From NCBI GenBank assembly GCA_016744995.1, contig JADGDG010000005.1, positions 62,001-126,000 on the forward strand: a stretch of DNA of 64,000 nucleotides, read 5' to 3'. The DNA is from Gammaproteobacteria bacterium. GTDB lineage: Bacteria > Pseudomonadota > Gammaproteobacteria > GRL18. The position numbers and the translations under genes are program-made. This document shows positions 1 through 8,887 of this stretch, piece after piece (within the stretch, counting starts at the first letter, position 1; each line of letters starts with the position of its first letter). The notes beneath the pieces were generated by a model. It ran no database searches. It had not been told where the DNA came from and saw nothing but the letters and a program-made list of their open reading frames with translations.

Positions 1-89
1 GATTCATCATCATTAGAATTGGAGTCGTCTGCAGCAATCGCTTGAACACAAAATAATAAATGCATCAAAAAAAAGACAGATTTTATCAT
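1..89 (-). CDS. 5' end of an unidentified secreted protein (partial)
   Basis: A reading frame starts at an ATG read leftwards from position 89 and runs off the window edge. Its first 29 codons give a classic Sec signal peptide (basic MIK start, hydrophobic core, cleavage probably after AIAA) followed by an acidic stretch rich in Asp, Asn and Ser. A strong ribosome binding site (AGGGAG) lies just upstream. It diverges from the exopolysaccharide genes. Too little is present to name a function. Confidence 0.65.
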   Translation of the reverse strand, partial: MIKSVFFLMHLLFCVQAIAADDSNSNDDE

Positions 90-269
90 TTTTTCTCCCT
101 TAAACCCAAATAAATCACCACTAACGGCAGACATTTTTTTCAATTATAGCCCGATGAAAAACTATATCATATAAGAGTTATCCTACAGACAAGGAAGCTA
201 AAATTATAGATAATAACAGCTCTATAAATAGAGTAATTTCAATCGCTTAAACATGAGGAACATCATCAA

Positions 270-1475
270 ATGAAAAAAGCCGTGCTTCTGTTCAGCATGA
301 CTGTTCTTATACTTTCAAGCCTGCCTGCTATGGCGAAGCCAGGGAATAAGCACTCAATTGATTTTCCAGTTACGGATGGTATTATTGTATCCCCTGCAAT
401 ACAGCTCTCAAGCAAACACGATGATAACATTTTCCTGCAGGATAAAATTGCTGTAAAAAGTTCATGGATCACTGAACTTGCCCCTTCACTCCAGATTGGA
501 ACGCAGCAAGGAGTCAATTACTACACCGCAAAATACACCCTTAAAGCAGGACGCTACCATAGTAGTCGCAATGACGACTATGTTGACCATCTGTTTAATA
601 TCGATACCCACACAGAATTCAATCATCGCAACAAACTGAATATTAAGTTTGATTACCTTAAACTGCATGAAAATCGCGGCAGTGGTATTTCAGACGGTAC
701 AGGCCGTGTCAGCAGTACTCCGGATGAATATAACGATACGGAACTATTTGGCTCCTATACCTATGGAGGTGATACTGCTATAGGGCGCATTCAACTGGAC
801 GCCTCTCACTTTGATCGCAAATACACCAACCATAGAGATAAGACCCGTGTTTTTGACCGTGACGAAGATGAATTTGGGGCAACTTTTTTTTACCGGGTAA
901 TGCCCAAAACATTCTTATTATTTGAGGCACGTTACAAAGATATCAGTTATGATAATACTCCGCTGAGAGTTTCAAAGTTGGATGGAGATGAACAAACTTA
1001 CCAGGCAGGCATTACCTGGGAAGCGACAGCTAAGACCACTGGCATTGCTAAACTGGGAAAAACCTATAAAGATTTTGATGCCTCAGAATTTAAGGATGAC
1101 GACTTTACCAGTTGGGAACTGGGTGTTGAGTGGTCACCCCTGACCTACTCAATTTTTAAAATCAAAAGCTCCAGTGAACCAATTGCATCAACGGGGTCCA
1201 GTACCTTTATTAAAGAAAAAGTCTTAGACTTATCATGGCGTCATAACTGGAGTGATAGAGTACAAAGCAATATACGAACTCGTTTTAGCAATCGAGACTA
1301 TATTAGCTCACTGCGGGATGATGATATTGAAGAATATCTGTTTGGCATGGAGTATCGCTTTCAACGCACTATTGCCTTTGGCGCAGAGTATACCTATGAA
1401 ACCCGAGACTCCAATATCAGAGGACTGGATTATACTGACAATATTATTATGTTTGCTGTAAAAATAGGCATGTAA
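270..1475 (+). CDS. EpsL-like outer-membrane beta-barrel protein of exopolysaccharide export
   Basis: 401 residues. An N-terminal signal peptide ends in AMA-KPG, and the rest has the alternating aromatic/charged pattern of beta strands, ending in a strand with aromatic and hydrophobic residues (IIMFAVKIGM). The start of the mature part (VSPAIQLSSKHDDNIF) is typical of the EpsL / beta-barrel porin 2 family found at the head of exopolysaccharide operons. Family knowledge suggests an outer-membrane role in polysaccharide secretion; the exact role is not settled. GAGGA lies about 10 bases before the ATG. It is followed closely by the Wza-like gene, so they are probably co-transcribed. Confidence 0.75.
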   Translation: MKKAVLLFSMTVLILSSLPAMAKPGNKHSIDFPVTDGIIVSPAIQLSSKHDDNIFLQDKIAVKSSWITELAPSLQIGTQQGVNYYTAKYTLKAGRYHSSRNDDYVDHLFNIDTHTEFNHRNKLNIKFDYLKLHENRGSGISDGTGRVSSTPDEYNDTELFGSYTYGGDTAIGRIQLDASHFDRKYTNHRDKTRVFDRDEDEFGATFFYRVMPKTFLLFEARYKDISYDNTPLRVSKLDGDEQTYQAGITWEATAKTTGIAKLGKTYKDFDASEFKDDDFTSWELGVEWSPLTYSIFKIKSSSEPIASTGSSTFIKEKVLDLSWRHNWSDRVQSNIRTRFSNRDYISSLRDDDIEEYLFGMEYRFQRTIAFGAEYTYETRDSNIRGLDYTDNIIMFAVKIGM

Positions 1476-1486
1476 CAGGTAAAACA

Positions 1487-2029
1487 ATGAATCACCTAAT
1501 AAACAAACTCTTTCTTCAGATTTTGATACTGATCAGCTTACTAGTAATTAGCCAGTTTGCTATAGCCGCAGAGAGCTCCTACAAACTCAGTACCGGCGAT
1601 CGTATCAAGATCACCGTCTACGGTGAGCCTGATTTAACCATGGAAACCACTCTGAATGATGGTGGTGTCATCAACTATCCCTTTATGGGCGAAATCCCCA
1701 TTGAAGGCATGACTGTCAAAAAATTGGAAAACAAAATCTACAAACACCTCAAAGGTGACTACCTGCTGAATCCCAATGTTCATGTTTCCATAGAAACCTA
1801 CCGCCCATTTTTTGTCAATGGTCAGGTCAAAAAACCCGGTGGTTATCCCTATCAACCCGGACTGACCCTGAGGCGCGCTATTTCCCTGGCAGGCGGTTAC
1901 ACCGAACGCGCATCAAAAAGCAACACCTTCATTATCCACCAGAATGAACCAGAAATACGCACCCGGGCTCAGCAATTCATGAAAATAAACCCCGGCGACA
2001 CCATTACCGTTGAAGAAAGCTTTTTTTAA
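1487..2029 (+). CDS. Wza-like polysaccharide export protein (Poly_export + SLBB)
   Basis: 180 residues with a signal peptide ending near AIAA. The Poly_export domain follows (YKLSTGDRIKITVYGEPDLT, about residues 32-110), then an SLBB-type ligand-binding segment (FFVNGQVKKPGGYPYQPGLT, about 107-165). It is the short form of the family, without the long C-terminal part that forms the outer-membrane helical pore in E. coli Wza. That suggests it works with a separate barrel, perhaps the EpsL-like protein encoded just upstream. Expected location is periplasm/outer membrane. The gene begins 11 bases after the preceding stop. Confidence 0.88.
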   Translation: MNHLINKLFLQILILISLLVISQFAIAAESSYKLSTGDRIKITVYGEPDLTMETTLNDGGVINYPFMGEIPIEGMTVKKLENKIYKHLKGDYLLNPNVHVSIETYRPFFVNGQVKKPGGYPYQPGLTLRRAISLAGGYTERASKSNTFIIHQNEPEIRTRAQQFMKINPGDTITVEESFF

Positions 2030-2040
2030 AAAGAGCAGTT

Positions 2041-2556
2041 ATGACTAGACTACCGACTACCAACTACCGACTACTGACTACCATTATCCTGACCCCCATC
2101 CTCTGCCTGCTTACCTACCAGGCAACAAAAGCCAGCATTGCAGCCGTGCAGCTAAACAATGCCTATTATTTTCTGGGGCAAATATCCCAACAGTATTTTC
2201 AAAAAGACCAAAGCAAGACACAAAATCACAAATCAGTCAAAACTCTACTAAAATCAACCCAAAAAGCGCTATCCACTGTAGGTAAACTGACCCCCGATGA
2301 TCCCGACTACCACAACTTGAGCGCTAATCTAAAAATTTGGGAAGCACTCATAAACCCGACGCAGAAACTGGTACAGGGGAAAATATTGCAGCAGGCAAAA
2401 AAACACTACCTGATTGCACTCAAGGAACAGCCCAACAACCCTTTCCTATGGAGCGGACTGGCTAAAACCGACAGTTCAGGCTCACCAGATAAATACACCC
2501 TGAATGCCATAAAACAAGCTAGCCATTACGCCCCACACGAGAAACATATTCAATAA
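2041..2556 (+). CDS. Unknown membrane-anchored TPR-like protein in the polysaccharide operon
   Basis: 171 residues. One hydrophobic segment near the N-terminus (about residues 12-30) is followed by a mostly helical hydrophilic region. Its second half (HYLIALKEQPNNPFLWSGLA) reads like a tetratricopeptide repeat. No specific family is recognised. The first 14 codons after ATG are made from a 7-bp tandem repeat (ACTACCG-type), so the N-terminus may have been created by repeat invasion. The ATG lacks a strong ribosome binding site. The gene begins 11 bases after the Wza-like stop, supporting co-transcription. Confidence 0.6.
   Translation: MTRLPTTNYRLLTTIILTPILCLLTYQATKASIAAVQLNNAYYFLGQISQQYFQKDQSKTQNHKSVKTLLKSTQKALSTVGKLTPDDPDYHNLSANLKIWEALINPTQKLVQGKILQQAKKHYLIALKEQPNNPFLWSGLAKTDSSGSPDKYTLNAIKQASHYAPHEKHIQ
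2044..2082 (+). repeat. Tandem 7-bp repeat (ACTACCG type), about five units, inside a coding start
   Basis: Units read ACTAG, ACTACCG, ACTACCA, ACTACCG, ACTACTG, ACTACC. They form codons 2-14 of the downstream gene. Related heptamers occur near 2611-2682, 3419-3468, 5909-5933 and 17071-17129. Confidence 0.85.
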
Positions 2557-2610
2557 TAAATGGCTAAAAAGTAGTGAAAAAAACACCATTTTGTAATAAA
2601 CTAAAAAGGC

Positions 2611-2682
2611 AGTCTGTAGTCCATAGTCATCAGTTCAAAGACTACAGCCCCTGATTTTTCTTTTGACTTCCGACTACCGATT
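2611..2682. repeat. Degenerate heptamer repeat with inverted CTGTAGTC / GACTACAG arms
   Basis: CTGTAGTC at 2614-2621 is matched by its reverse complement GACTACAG at 2640-2647, with further TAGTC and GACTACCGA copies around them. The right end of the array lies directly before the ATG of the phosphatase gene and occupies the place where a ribosome binding site would be expected. Confidence 0.75.
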
Positions 2683-2683
2683 A

Positions 2684-3415
2684 ATGACTTCTCTAATAGA
2701 CATCCACAGCCATCTGCTCCCGGGCATTGATGATGGCGCTCAAACCATCGACGACGCCATTGAACTGGTTCGCTACGCCGTTGCCCATGGTATTACCCAT
2801 TCGGTTATTACGCCCCACATCCATCCAGGACGCTATGACAATAATAGTGAAACGATTGCACAGGCATTCCAATGTTTACAGGAGGAAATCACCCGACAGA
2901 AGATCAGCCTTAAAATTGCTTATGCCTCAGAAGTACGCATCAGTGTGGAAATGATGCAATTGATAGAACAGAACCAAATTCCTTTTTTAGGCACCTTGCA
3001 AAACAAACATGTAATGCTGTTAGAATTCCCTCATAGCCATATCCTGCCGGGCAGTGAAAAAATGATCACCTGGCTTGCCAATCGCAATATCAAAGCCATC
3101 ATTGTCCACCCGGAACGCAATAAAGAGCTGCAGGCCGATTTCTCTAAAATCAGCCCCTTCCTGAAGGCAGGATGTCTCCTGCAAGTCACCGCCGGTTCAC
3201 TCACTGGAAAATTTGGTTCCAAAAGTCAAAATATTGCCAGACTTTTGATCGAAAACAACTGGGCCCACTTTGTCGCCACCGACGCCCATAACCTCAAACA
3301 CCGCCCCCCCGACCTAAGCGAAGTCAAGCAATACCTGAAACACACCATTGGTGAAACTCAAACTCGCAGACTCCTCTTCGACAATCCATGGAGTATCGTA
3401 AAAAATAAGTTTTAA
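2684..3415 (+). CDS. CpsB/YwqE-type PHP-fold protein-tyrosine phosphatase
   Basis: 243 residues from the ATG at 2684. The opening IDIHSHLLPGIDDGA is the metal-binding signature of the CpsB/CapC (PHP-fold, Mn-dependent) tyrosine phosphatases. Further metal ligands are likely in ITPHIHPGRYD, IVHPERNKEL and VATDAHNLKHRPPDL. Such enzymes dephosphorylate the Wzc-like kinase and so control polymer length or export; the partner kinase is encoded just downstream. A TTG start at 2663 would add seven residues coded by the heptamer repeat and is judged less likely. Cytoplasmic. Confidence 0.88.
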   Translation: MTSLIDIHSHLLPGIDDGAQTIDDAIELVRYAVAHGITHSVITPHIHPGRYDNNSETIAQAFQCLQEEITRQKISLKIAYASEVRISVEMMQLIEQNQIPFLGTLQNKHVMLLEFPHSHILPGSEKMITWLANRNIKAIIVHPERNKELQADFSKISPFLKAGCLLQVTAGSLTGKFGSKSQNIARLLIENNWAHFVATDAHNLKHRPPDLSEVKQYLKHTIGETQTRRLLFDNPWSIVKNKF

Positions 3416-3418
3416 AAA

Positions 3419-3468
3419 AGTCTGTAGTCTTTAGTCGGCTATCTGTAGTCAAAGTCTTACACTGTAGT
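3419..3468. repeat. Heptamer repeat (TAGTC type) between phosphatase and kinase genes
   Basis: AGTCTGTAGTC begins 3 bases after the phosphatase stop, followed by TTTAGTCGG, CTGTAGTC and a final CTGTAGTG. A shorter related patch (ATCGACTAAAGATAACTGAC) lies at 3524-3543, just before the kinase ATG. The 145-base gap holds no other recognisable element. Confidence 0.7.
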
Positions 3469-3560
3469 GCTTATCCTTCATATGCTCTCTATCACAAGCA
3501 CTGGAACAGTGCTAAAATGCGTTATCGACTAAAGATAACTGACAACAGACATCTCTCTTT

Positions 3561-5816
3561 ATGAACAATCCTGCTATTGCTAATCCCCATCAGGGCCTGA
3601 GTCCTCAATATTTTGATGAAGAAAGTATTGATTTGAGAGAGTACGGGGCAATTATTCGTCGCCATCTTTGGGGGATCATTGGCCTGTCACTGACAGTCAC
3701 ACTGCTTGCAATTGTTGTGGTTTTTTCATTGACACCCATCTACAAAGCTAACACCACTATCTTGCTCGAGTCCCAGGAAGCCAATGTTGTCTCCATTGAA
3801 CAGATCTACGGCATCAATAGTAAAAATATGGATTACTACTATTCACAGCTGGAAATAATCAAGTCCCGTTCCATAGCGGAAAAAGTCGTGCAGAAACTCA
3901 ATCTCACCAGACACCCGGAATTTGACCCCAGACAACAGCCTGAACCCGTGATCAAGTTCAGTCTGTCTGGTTTTATAAAAGACTTGCTGCCTGAAAGTCT
4001 GAAAAAACAACCAGCACCTACTGTTGAGCTGACAGAAGAAGAAAAACAACAACTCAGAGAACAAAAAATATTTCAGGCTGTCACCAGCAAACTGATGAGT
4101 CTGATCAGTGTTTCAGAGCACAAGCAAAGTCTGGTGGTCAGCATCTCTGCTATGTCAGAGTCCCCTGAACTGGCTGCCAGAATCTCAACAGAACTTGCCA
4201 ATGCCTATATTGAAAGCGGCTTTGAAGGCAACCTGCAAATGACCCAAAAGGCAGTGGGCTGGTTAACAGAGCGACTCAGCGGTTTAAAAGATGAGTTGGA
4301 CAAATCAGAGCAAGAACTTATTGAGTATCGTAAACAGGAAAATCTGCTGGATGTTAAAGGTGTACAAACTATTTCTGCTAAAGAACTGGATGATATCTCC
4401 GATAAACTCAGTGATGCCAGAAGAGAGCGAACCAAACTTCAGTCTGTCTATTACCAGATCAAACAGGCCAAAAATTCTGGTATAGAGCAATACGAAGCCA
4501 TCCCCGGCATCCTCAACAGCAATGCGGTTCAACATGCCAAAGACAACTATCATGATGCCCAGAATACCCTTGCAGAACTCAGTAAACGCTATGGTCAGAA
4601 ACATCCCAAGATGCAGTCTGCTGTTGCGAATAATACCAAAGCCAAAAACAACTATCTTAAATTGCTCAAAAGTGTTTCCAGAGGCATAGAAAGCCGATAC
4701 CGTGCCGCACGTGCTAACGAAAACTCACTCAAACAGGATCTGGGTCAGAGTAAAAGCGAAATCCGTAAAATCAACACCAAAGGGTTTAAGCTCAGAGAAC
4801 TGGAAAGAGAAGTTGAAACCAACCGCCAGCTTTATGAAACCTTCTTTACCCGGTTTAAAGAAACCAATGAAACCTCCAGCATGCAAACTGCCAATGCACG
4901 CATTATTGATGAAGCTGATATACCAGATGCCCCGATTAAACCAAAAAAGAACCTGATCATCATCATCGCTCTGGTGCTTGGCCTGGGTCTTGGTGTGATA
5001 TTATCTTTCCTTAAAGAATCATTAAACAATACTATTTGCAACCCTGCCGATGTTGAAGCAAAACTGGCTGTTCCTTTATTGGGAATTCTACCCCTGCTGA
5101 AACTAAAAAGAAATGAAATGGATAAGCCATTATTAGCATTTCACAATGATAATAAATCCAATTTTGCAGAAGCTATTCGTTCCATCCGAACCGGTGTTGT
5201 GCTCTCAGGTCTGGACAGCGACGACAAAATTGCTGTGGTCACATCTTCCATCCCCAATGAAGGCAAAACCACCGTATCGCTCAATCTGGCTATGGCCCTT
5301 GCGCAAACAGAAAATGTCTTATTAATCGATGCCGATTTACGCAAACCCAGCATAGCAAAAGCCTGTGATTTTGAATCAAAACATGGTCTGTCCTCCCTGG
5401 TGGCTGGCACCGCTGATTTTAAAGACTGCGTTCGCCACTTTGAAGAATGGAATATCGACATCATGCCGTCGGGTATCATCCCCCCCAATCCACAAGAACT
5501 TCTGAGTTCCAAACGCTTTGCAAAAATTCTGGAAGTACTGAGCAAAAAATACGAACGTATCATAATCGATTCGGCCCCGACTCAGGCCGTGAGTGATGCC
5601 TTACTGATTTCAAAATATGCGAATGAAGTCATCTATGTCGTCAAAGCAGATACCACTCCCCATGCCCTGGCAAAAGCCGGCATTGACAAACTGCAATCAG
5701 TCCATGCCAATGTTTCCGGTGTCGTACTAAACCAACTGAACATCACCCACGCAGAAAAATACTACGCAGGCGGCTACTACAATGGCTACTACAGTACCTA
5801 CGGCTACTCAAGTTAA
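3561..5816 (+). CDS. Wzc-like polysaccharide co-polymerase / tyrosine autokinase
   Basis: 751 residues. A Wzz domain carries the first membrane helix at about residues 32-55. A long periplasmic coiled-coil and GNVR region follows, with a second membrane helix at about 465-485. The cytoplasmic BY-kinase domain has Walker A SSIPNEGKTT (about 560), Walker A' LLIDADLRKP and Walker B RIIIDSAPT. The C-terminus is a tyrosine cluster (YYAGGYYNGYYSTYGY), the usual autophosphorylation tail. It drives polymerisation and export through the Wza-like channel and is expected to be the substrate of the phosphatase encoded upstream. There is no clear ribosome binding site before the ATG. Confidence 0.93.
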   Translation: MNNPAIANPHQGLSPQYFDEESIDLREYGAIIRRHLWGIIGLSLTVTLLAIVVVFSLTPIYKANTTILLESQEANVVSIEQIYGINSKNMDYYYSQLEIIKSRSIAEKVVQKLNLTRHPEFDPRQQPEPVIKFSLSGFIKDLLPESLKKQPAPTVELTEEEKQQLREQKIFQAVTSKLMSLISVSEHKQSLVVSISAMSESPELAARISTELANAYIESGFEGNLQMTQKAVGWLTERLSGLKDELDKSEQELIEYRKQENLLDVKGVQTISAKELDDISDKLSDARRERTKLQSVYYQIKQAKNSGIEQYEAIPGILNSNAVQHAKDNYHDAQNTLAELSKRYGQKHPKMQSAVANNTKAKNNYLKLLKSVSRGIESRYRAARANENSLKQDLGQSKSEIRKINTKGFKLRELEREVETNRQLYETFFTRFKETNETSSMQTANARIIDEADIPDAPIKPKKNLIIIIALVLGLGLGVILSFLKESLNNTICNPADVEAKLAVPLLGILPLLKLKRNEMDKPLLAFHNDNKSNFAEAIRSIRTGVVLSGLDSDDKIAVVTSSIPNEGKTTVSLNLAMALAQTENVLLIDADLRKPSIAKACDFESKHGLSSLVAGTADFKDCVRHFEEWNIDIMPSGIIPPNPQELLSSKRFAKILEVLSKKYERIIIDSAPTQAVSDALLISKYANEVIYVVKADTTPHALAKAGIDKLQSVHANVSGVVLNQLNITHAEKYYAGGYYNGYYSTYGYSS

Positions 5817-6153
5817 CACATATCTGCACAAATTATGCTGCTACTTACTTTCCAACTGTGGAGTTAATTATTCCTGATCATTAAAAAATAATGTAATGTT
5901 AACCCAGAGAGACTATCGACAACTGACTACTGATATTCTTTTCCCCCTGACCCCCAATTTCTGTAATCAAACTCCTACTTATCATAGACTTATCCAAACC
6001 ACCCTCTATCACATGCCCTGATTCAATGATAAAATAAGCAACTTCTAACATAATAGACAAAACAATACCCTGTCACCCTGGTGGCCGATCTGACATGTAT
6101 CTTTGGCAGCTCTTAAGCTAAAAAACATTTGACCAAACAATTGGAATAACTGA
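5817..6153. other. Non-coding gap with a heptamer-repeat patch
   Basis: 337 bases between the Wzc-like gene and the epimerase. A short degenerate repeat patch (GACTATCGACAACTGACTAC, about 5911-5930) is the only recognisable structure. No convincing promoter or terminator was found. Confidence 0.5.
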
Positions 6154-7185
6154 ATGAAAATATTAGTAACAGGTGCTGCTGGTTTTATTGGTTCTAAACT
6201 GTCAGAAGAATTAATTGCTCGCGGTGATGATGTAGTCGGTATTGACATCCTTAATGATTATTATGCCGTAAGCTTAAAAGAAGCTCGTTTAAAACGAATA
6301 GATGATTTTATTCAAGTAAATCAGTCTCAAAATCTTGGAACATTCCGCTTTATAAAACTTGATATCGCCGATAGACAAGCGATGGAAACACTGTTTGCAG
6401 ATGAGCAGTTTGATAAAGTTATGAACCTTGCCGCACAAGCAGGTGTGCGTTATTCCATTGAAAATCCTCTATCTTATGTCGATAGTAATATTGTTGGTTT
6501 TGCACATATATTAGAAGGCTGTCGCCATAATAAAGTGAAACATCTTGTGTATGCTTCATCCAGTTCCGTTTATGGCTTAAATGAAAGCATGCCTTTCTCA
6601 ATCCATGATAATGTGGATCATCCTATTTCTTTGTATGCGGCTTCAAAAAAATCAGGAGAACTAATGGCACATACCTATAGCCATTTATATCAGTTGCCCA
6701 CAACAGGATTACGTTTTTTTACAGTCTATGGCCCCTGGGATAGGCCAGATATGGCTCTGCAAAAATTTGCCAAAGCAATCTTTGCAGGTGACTCAATAGA
6801 TGTCTATAACTACGGTAAACATAGAAGAGACTTTACCTATATTGATGATATAGTGAAAGGTATTATCAGGGTACTTGATAATGTAGCCGAATCAAATCCA
6901 GACTGGGATGGCAAGATACCTGATTCTGCAACCAGTCCTGCACCGTGGCGTATTTATAATATTGGCAATCAACAGCCTGTTGAACTAATGACTTATATTG
7001 AGACATTGGAAGAACATTTAGGTAAGAAGGCTGACAAGAACTTATTACCACTACAACCGGGTGATGTGCCTGATACATTTGCTGATGTAGATGATCTGGT
7101 TCAAGATATAGATTACAAACCATCGACTAGTGTAGGTGATGGGATAAAGGCTTTTGCTGATTGGTATAAAAGCTTCTACAAATAA
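6154..7185 (+). CDS. UDP-glucuronate 4-epimerase-like NAD-dependent sugar epimerase
   Basis: 343 residues, full length for the extended short-chain dehydrogenase epimerases. The NAD-binding motif is [10 protein letters not shown] near the start; the catalytic Ser and Tyr-x3-Lys are in YASSSSVYG and YAASKKSGE. The [16 protein letters not shown] segment after the Rossmann start is characteristic of the CapI/LspL group converting UDP-glucuronate to UDP-galacturonate. It would supply an acidic sugar for the exopolysaccharide. Cytoplasmic. Substrate assignment is by family resemblance only. Confidence 0.88.
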   Translation: MKILVTGAAGFIGSKLSEELIARGDDVVGIDILNDYYAVSLKEARLKRIDDFIQVNQSQNLGTFRFIKLDIADRQAMETLFADEQFDKVMNLAAQAGVRYSIENPLSYVDSNIVGFAHILEGCRHNKVKHLVYASSSSVYGLNESMPFSIHDNVDHPISLYAASKKSGELMAHTYSHLYQLPTTGLRFFTVYGPWDRPDMALQKFAKAIFAGDSIDVYNYGKHRRDFTYIDDIVKGIIRVLDNVAESNPDWDGKIPDSATSPAPWRIYNIGNQQPVELMTYIETLEEHLGKKADKNLLPLQPGDVPDTFADVDDLVQDIDYKPSTSVGDGIKAFADWYKSFYK

Positions 7186-7238
7186 AACATGCCGGATGTC
7201 TGTGAATGGATATGATTTTTTGACTTACTTAATAATGT

Positions 7239-7474
7239 AATGTTCGTTATGTTTACTTGAAAAGCAACACAAACTTTGATGATGTTCTTTCAAGTAAGGA
7301 TGATTTTTATTTTTTAATTTCTCCTGAAGATCGTAAGTGTGTAGAAATATTTTTTTTGTACTGAAATTATTACGTGTGCATTTAGTCAAAGATAAGTGGC
7401 GAAGTGATATTTATTGTTTTATTGGCTTTGATTGTAATAATTTAAAACTAGAATGGTGTTTAGATAATGAGTAA
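7239..7474 (+). pseudogene. Possible frameshifted remnant of an unknown gene
   Basis: The 358-base gap before the flippase gene contains two abutting open frames with protein-like composition. One reads about 41 codons from 7239 (including NTNFDDVLSSKDDFYFL). The other continues in a different frame from 7358 to a stop at 7472-7474 (including DIYCFIGFDCNNLKLEWC). A run of eight T at 7350-7357 marks the frame change. There is no start codon or family match. It may be the tail of a gene removed when the adjacent A+T-rich block arrived; this is inference. Confidence 0.3.
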
Positions 7475-7543
7475 TGGAGGTGTAATTTTATGGATGGGAG
7501 TTGTCGTGAATGGATGGAATAAAACTACTCCAAATAACTTACT

Positions 7544-8845
7544 ATGAAAAAAATTATTTCAAAAATATTTAATTATCGAATAGATGAGCACCTTGAAGAG
7601 TTATTACGTGGTTCATCAATTGCACTTGTGATCAAAGTGCTAGCTGCTGTACTTGGCATGATACTTAATATTATTATTACCCGTACCCTTGGAATCGAGG
7701 ATTCAGGTCTATACTTTTTAGCATTAACAATCATTATGATAATGGCAACAATGGGGCGATTTGGCACTGATGGCATACTTGTTAAAAGTATTTCAGCTGC
7801 AGCTGTAAATAATGATTGGGCTGAAATAAAATATGTTTATAAAAGCTCAGTATTTTTGGTTTTTATTACATCGTTATTTTTGACCATTGTGCTATATGCT
7901 TCAGCATCAAGTTTATCTGAGTCACTCTTTAATAAACCAGAGCTAGGTGATATATTGCAATTGATGTCGCTATCTGTGATGCCTATTGCTCTTTATACAT
8001 TACATGCTTCTGCTCTTCAAGGTTTGAAGAAAATACGAGATTCAAACATTACTCTTGTTTTCATTATGCCAATAATTATGGTTTTAGGGACATTAAGTTT
8101 TCTTGATAGCTATGGAATTGATGGCTTGGTGAATATATATGTTTGTTCATCATTCTTAACCTTAATTCTAGGATGGTTTTTTTGGAAAAATCATAGCAGT
8201 AAAATGAAAGAGATAAATACTATCATCAATATCTCAAAAATAATGCATGAATCACTACCACTATTTAAAGTCTCCATATTTGGGGTTTTAATGTCTGCTT
8301 CACCGATGATATTTCTTGGTCTATGGGGGACAGAAACAGAATTAGGCGGGTTTCAAATCGCTTCTAGAATTGCCATGTTGACAACTTTTGTGCTTACTGC
8401 AGTTAATTCAATTTTCGCACCTAAGTTGTCTGGACATTTTTCACGAAGTGAAAATAATTTAGTGCTACCGCTAATTGTTAAGGCTACTGCCTTAATGTTT
8501 ATTGCTGTATCACCTTTCCTATTAATTCTTTTTATGTTTCCAGAAAAAATTCTTGCTATATTTGGTGATGGATTTGAAAAATATTCTACTGTTCTAATTG
8601 TTTTAGCCTTTGGACAATTAGTTAATGTTATAACTGGCTCGGTAGGCCAAGTACTTGTCATGTCAGGTAATCAAGAAAAACAAAAAAATGCATTTTTGAT
8701 AGCAACAATTGCATCTATTTTGATGGGAATTTATGCAGTACCAAAATATGGTGCACTAGGGGCTGCTTTAGCATCTTCATCAGGTCTTATTGTTGTTAAT
8801 TTGTTAAGTGTGCTATTTGTCTTTCGCTATGTGAATTTTAAATAG
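7544..8845 (+). CDS. Wzx-like oligosaccharide flippase (MATE/MOP superfamily)
   Basis: 433 residues with about twelve hydrophobic helices. The first resembles the polysaccharide biosynthesis family start (ALVIKVLAAVLGMILNIIIT followed by RTLGIEDSG). It would flip lipid-linked repeat units across the inner membrane for polymerisation. It opens a stretch of markedly more A+T-rich genes running to about 14.4 kb. The next gene begins close behind, so this is an operon. Confidence 0.85.
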   Translation: MKKIISKIFNYRIDEHLEELLRGSSIALVIKVLAAVLGMILNIIITRTLGIEDSGLYFLALTIIMIMATMGRFGTDGILVKSISAAAVNNDWAEIKYVYKSSVFLVFITSLFLTIVLYASASSLSESLFNKPELGDILQLMSLSVMPIALYTLHASALQGLKKIRDSNITLVFIMPIIMVLGTLSFLDSYGIDGLVNIYVCSSFLTLILGWFFWKNHSSKMKEINTIINISKIMHESLPLFKVSIFGVLMSASPMIFLGLWGTETELGGFQIASRIAMLTTFVLTAVNSIFAPKLSGHFSRSENNLVLPLIVKATALMFIAVSPFLLILFMFPEKILAIFGDGFEKYSTVLIVLAFGQLVNVITGSVGQVLVMSGNQEKQKNAFLIATIASILMGIYAVPKYGALGAALASSSGLIVVNLLSVLFVFRYVNFK

Positions 8846-8887
8846 TAAATATTTTATCTAAATATGTTTTTTATCAATAGGTGTAAT

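Noticed and set aside
2663..2683. TTG start adding seven residues to the CpsB-like phosphatase
   Set aside because: The added residues are coded by the heptamer repeat, and the family normally starts with the metal-binding Asp-x-His-x-His close to the N-terminus.
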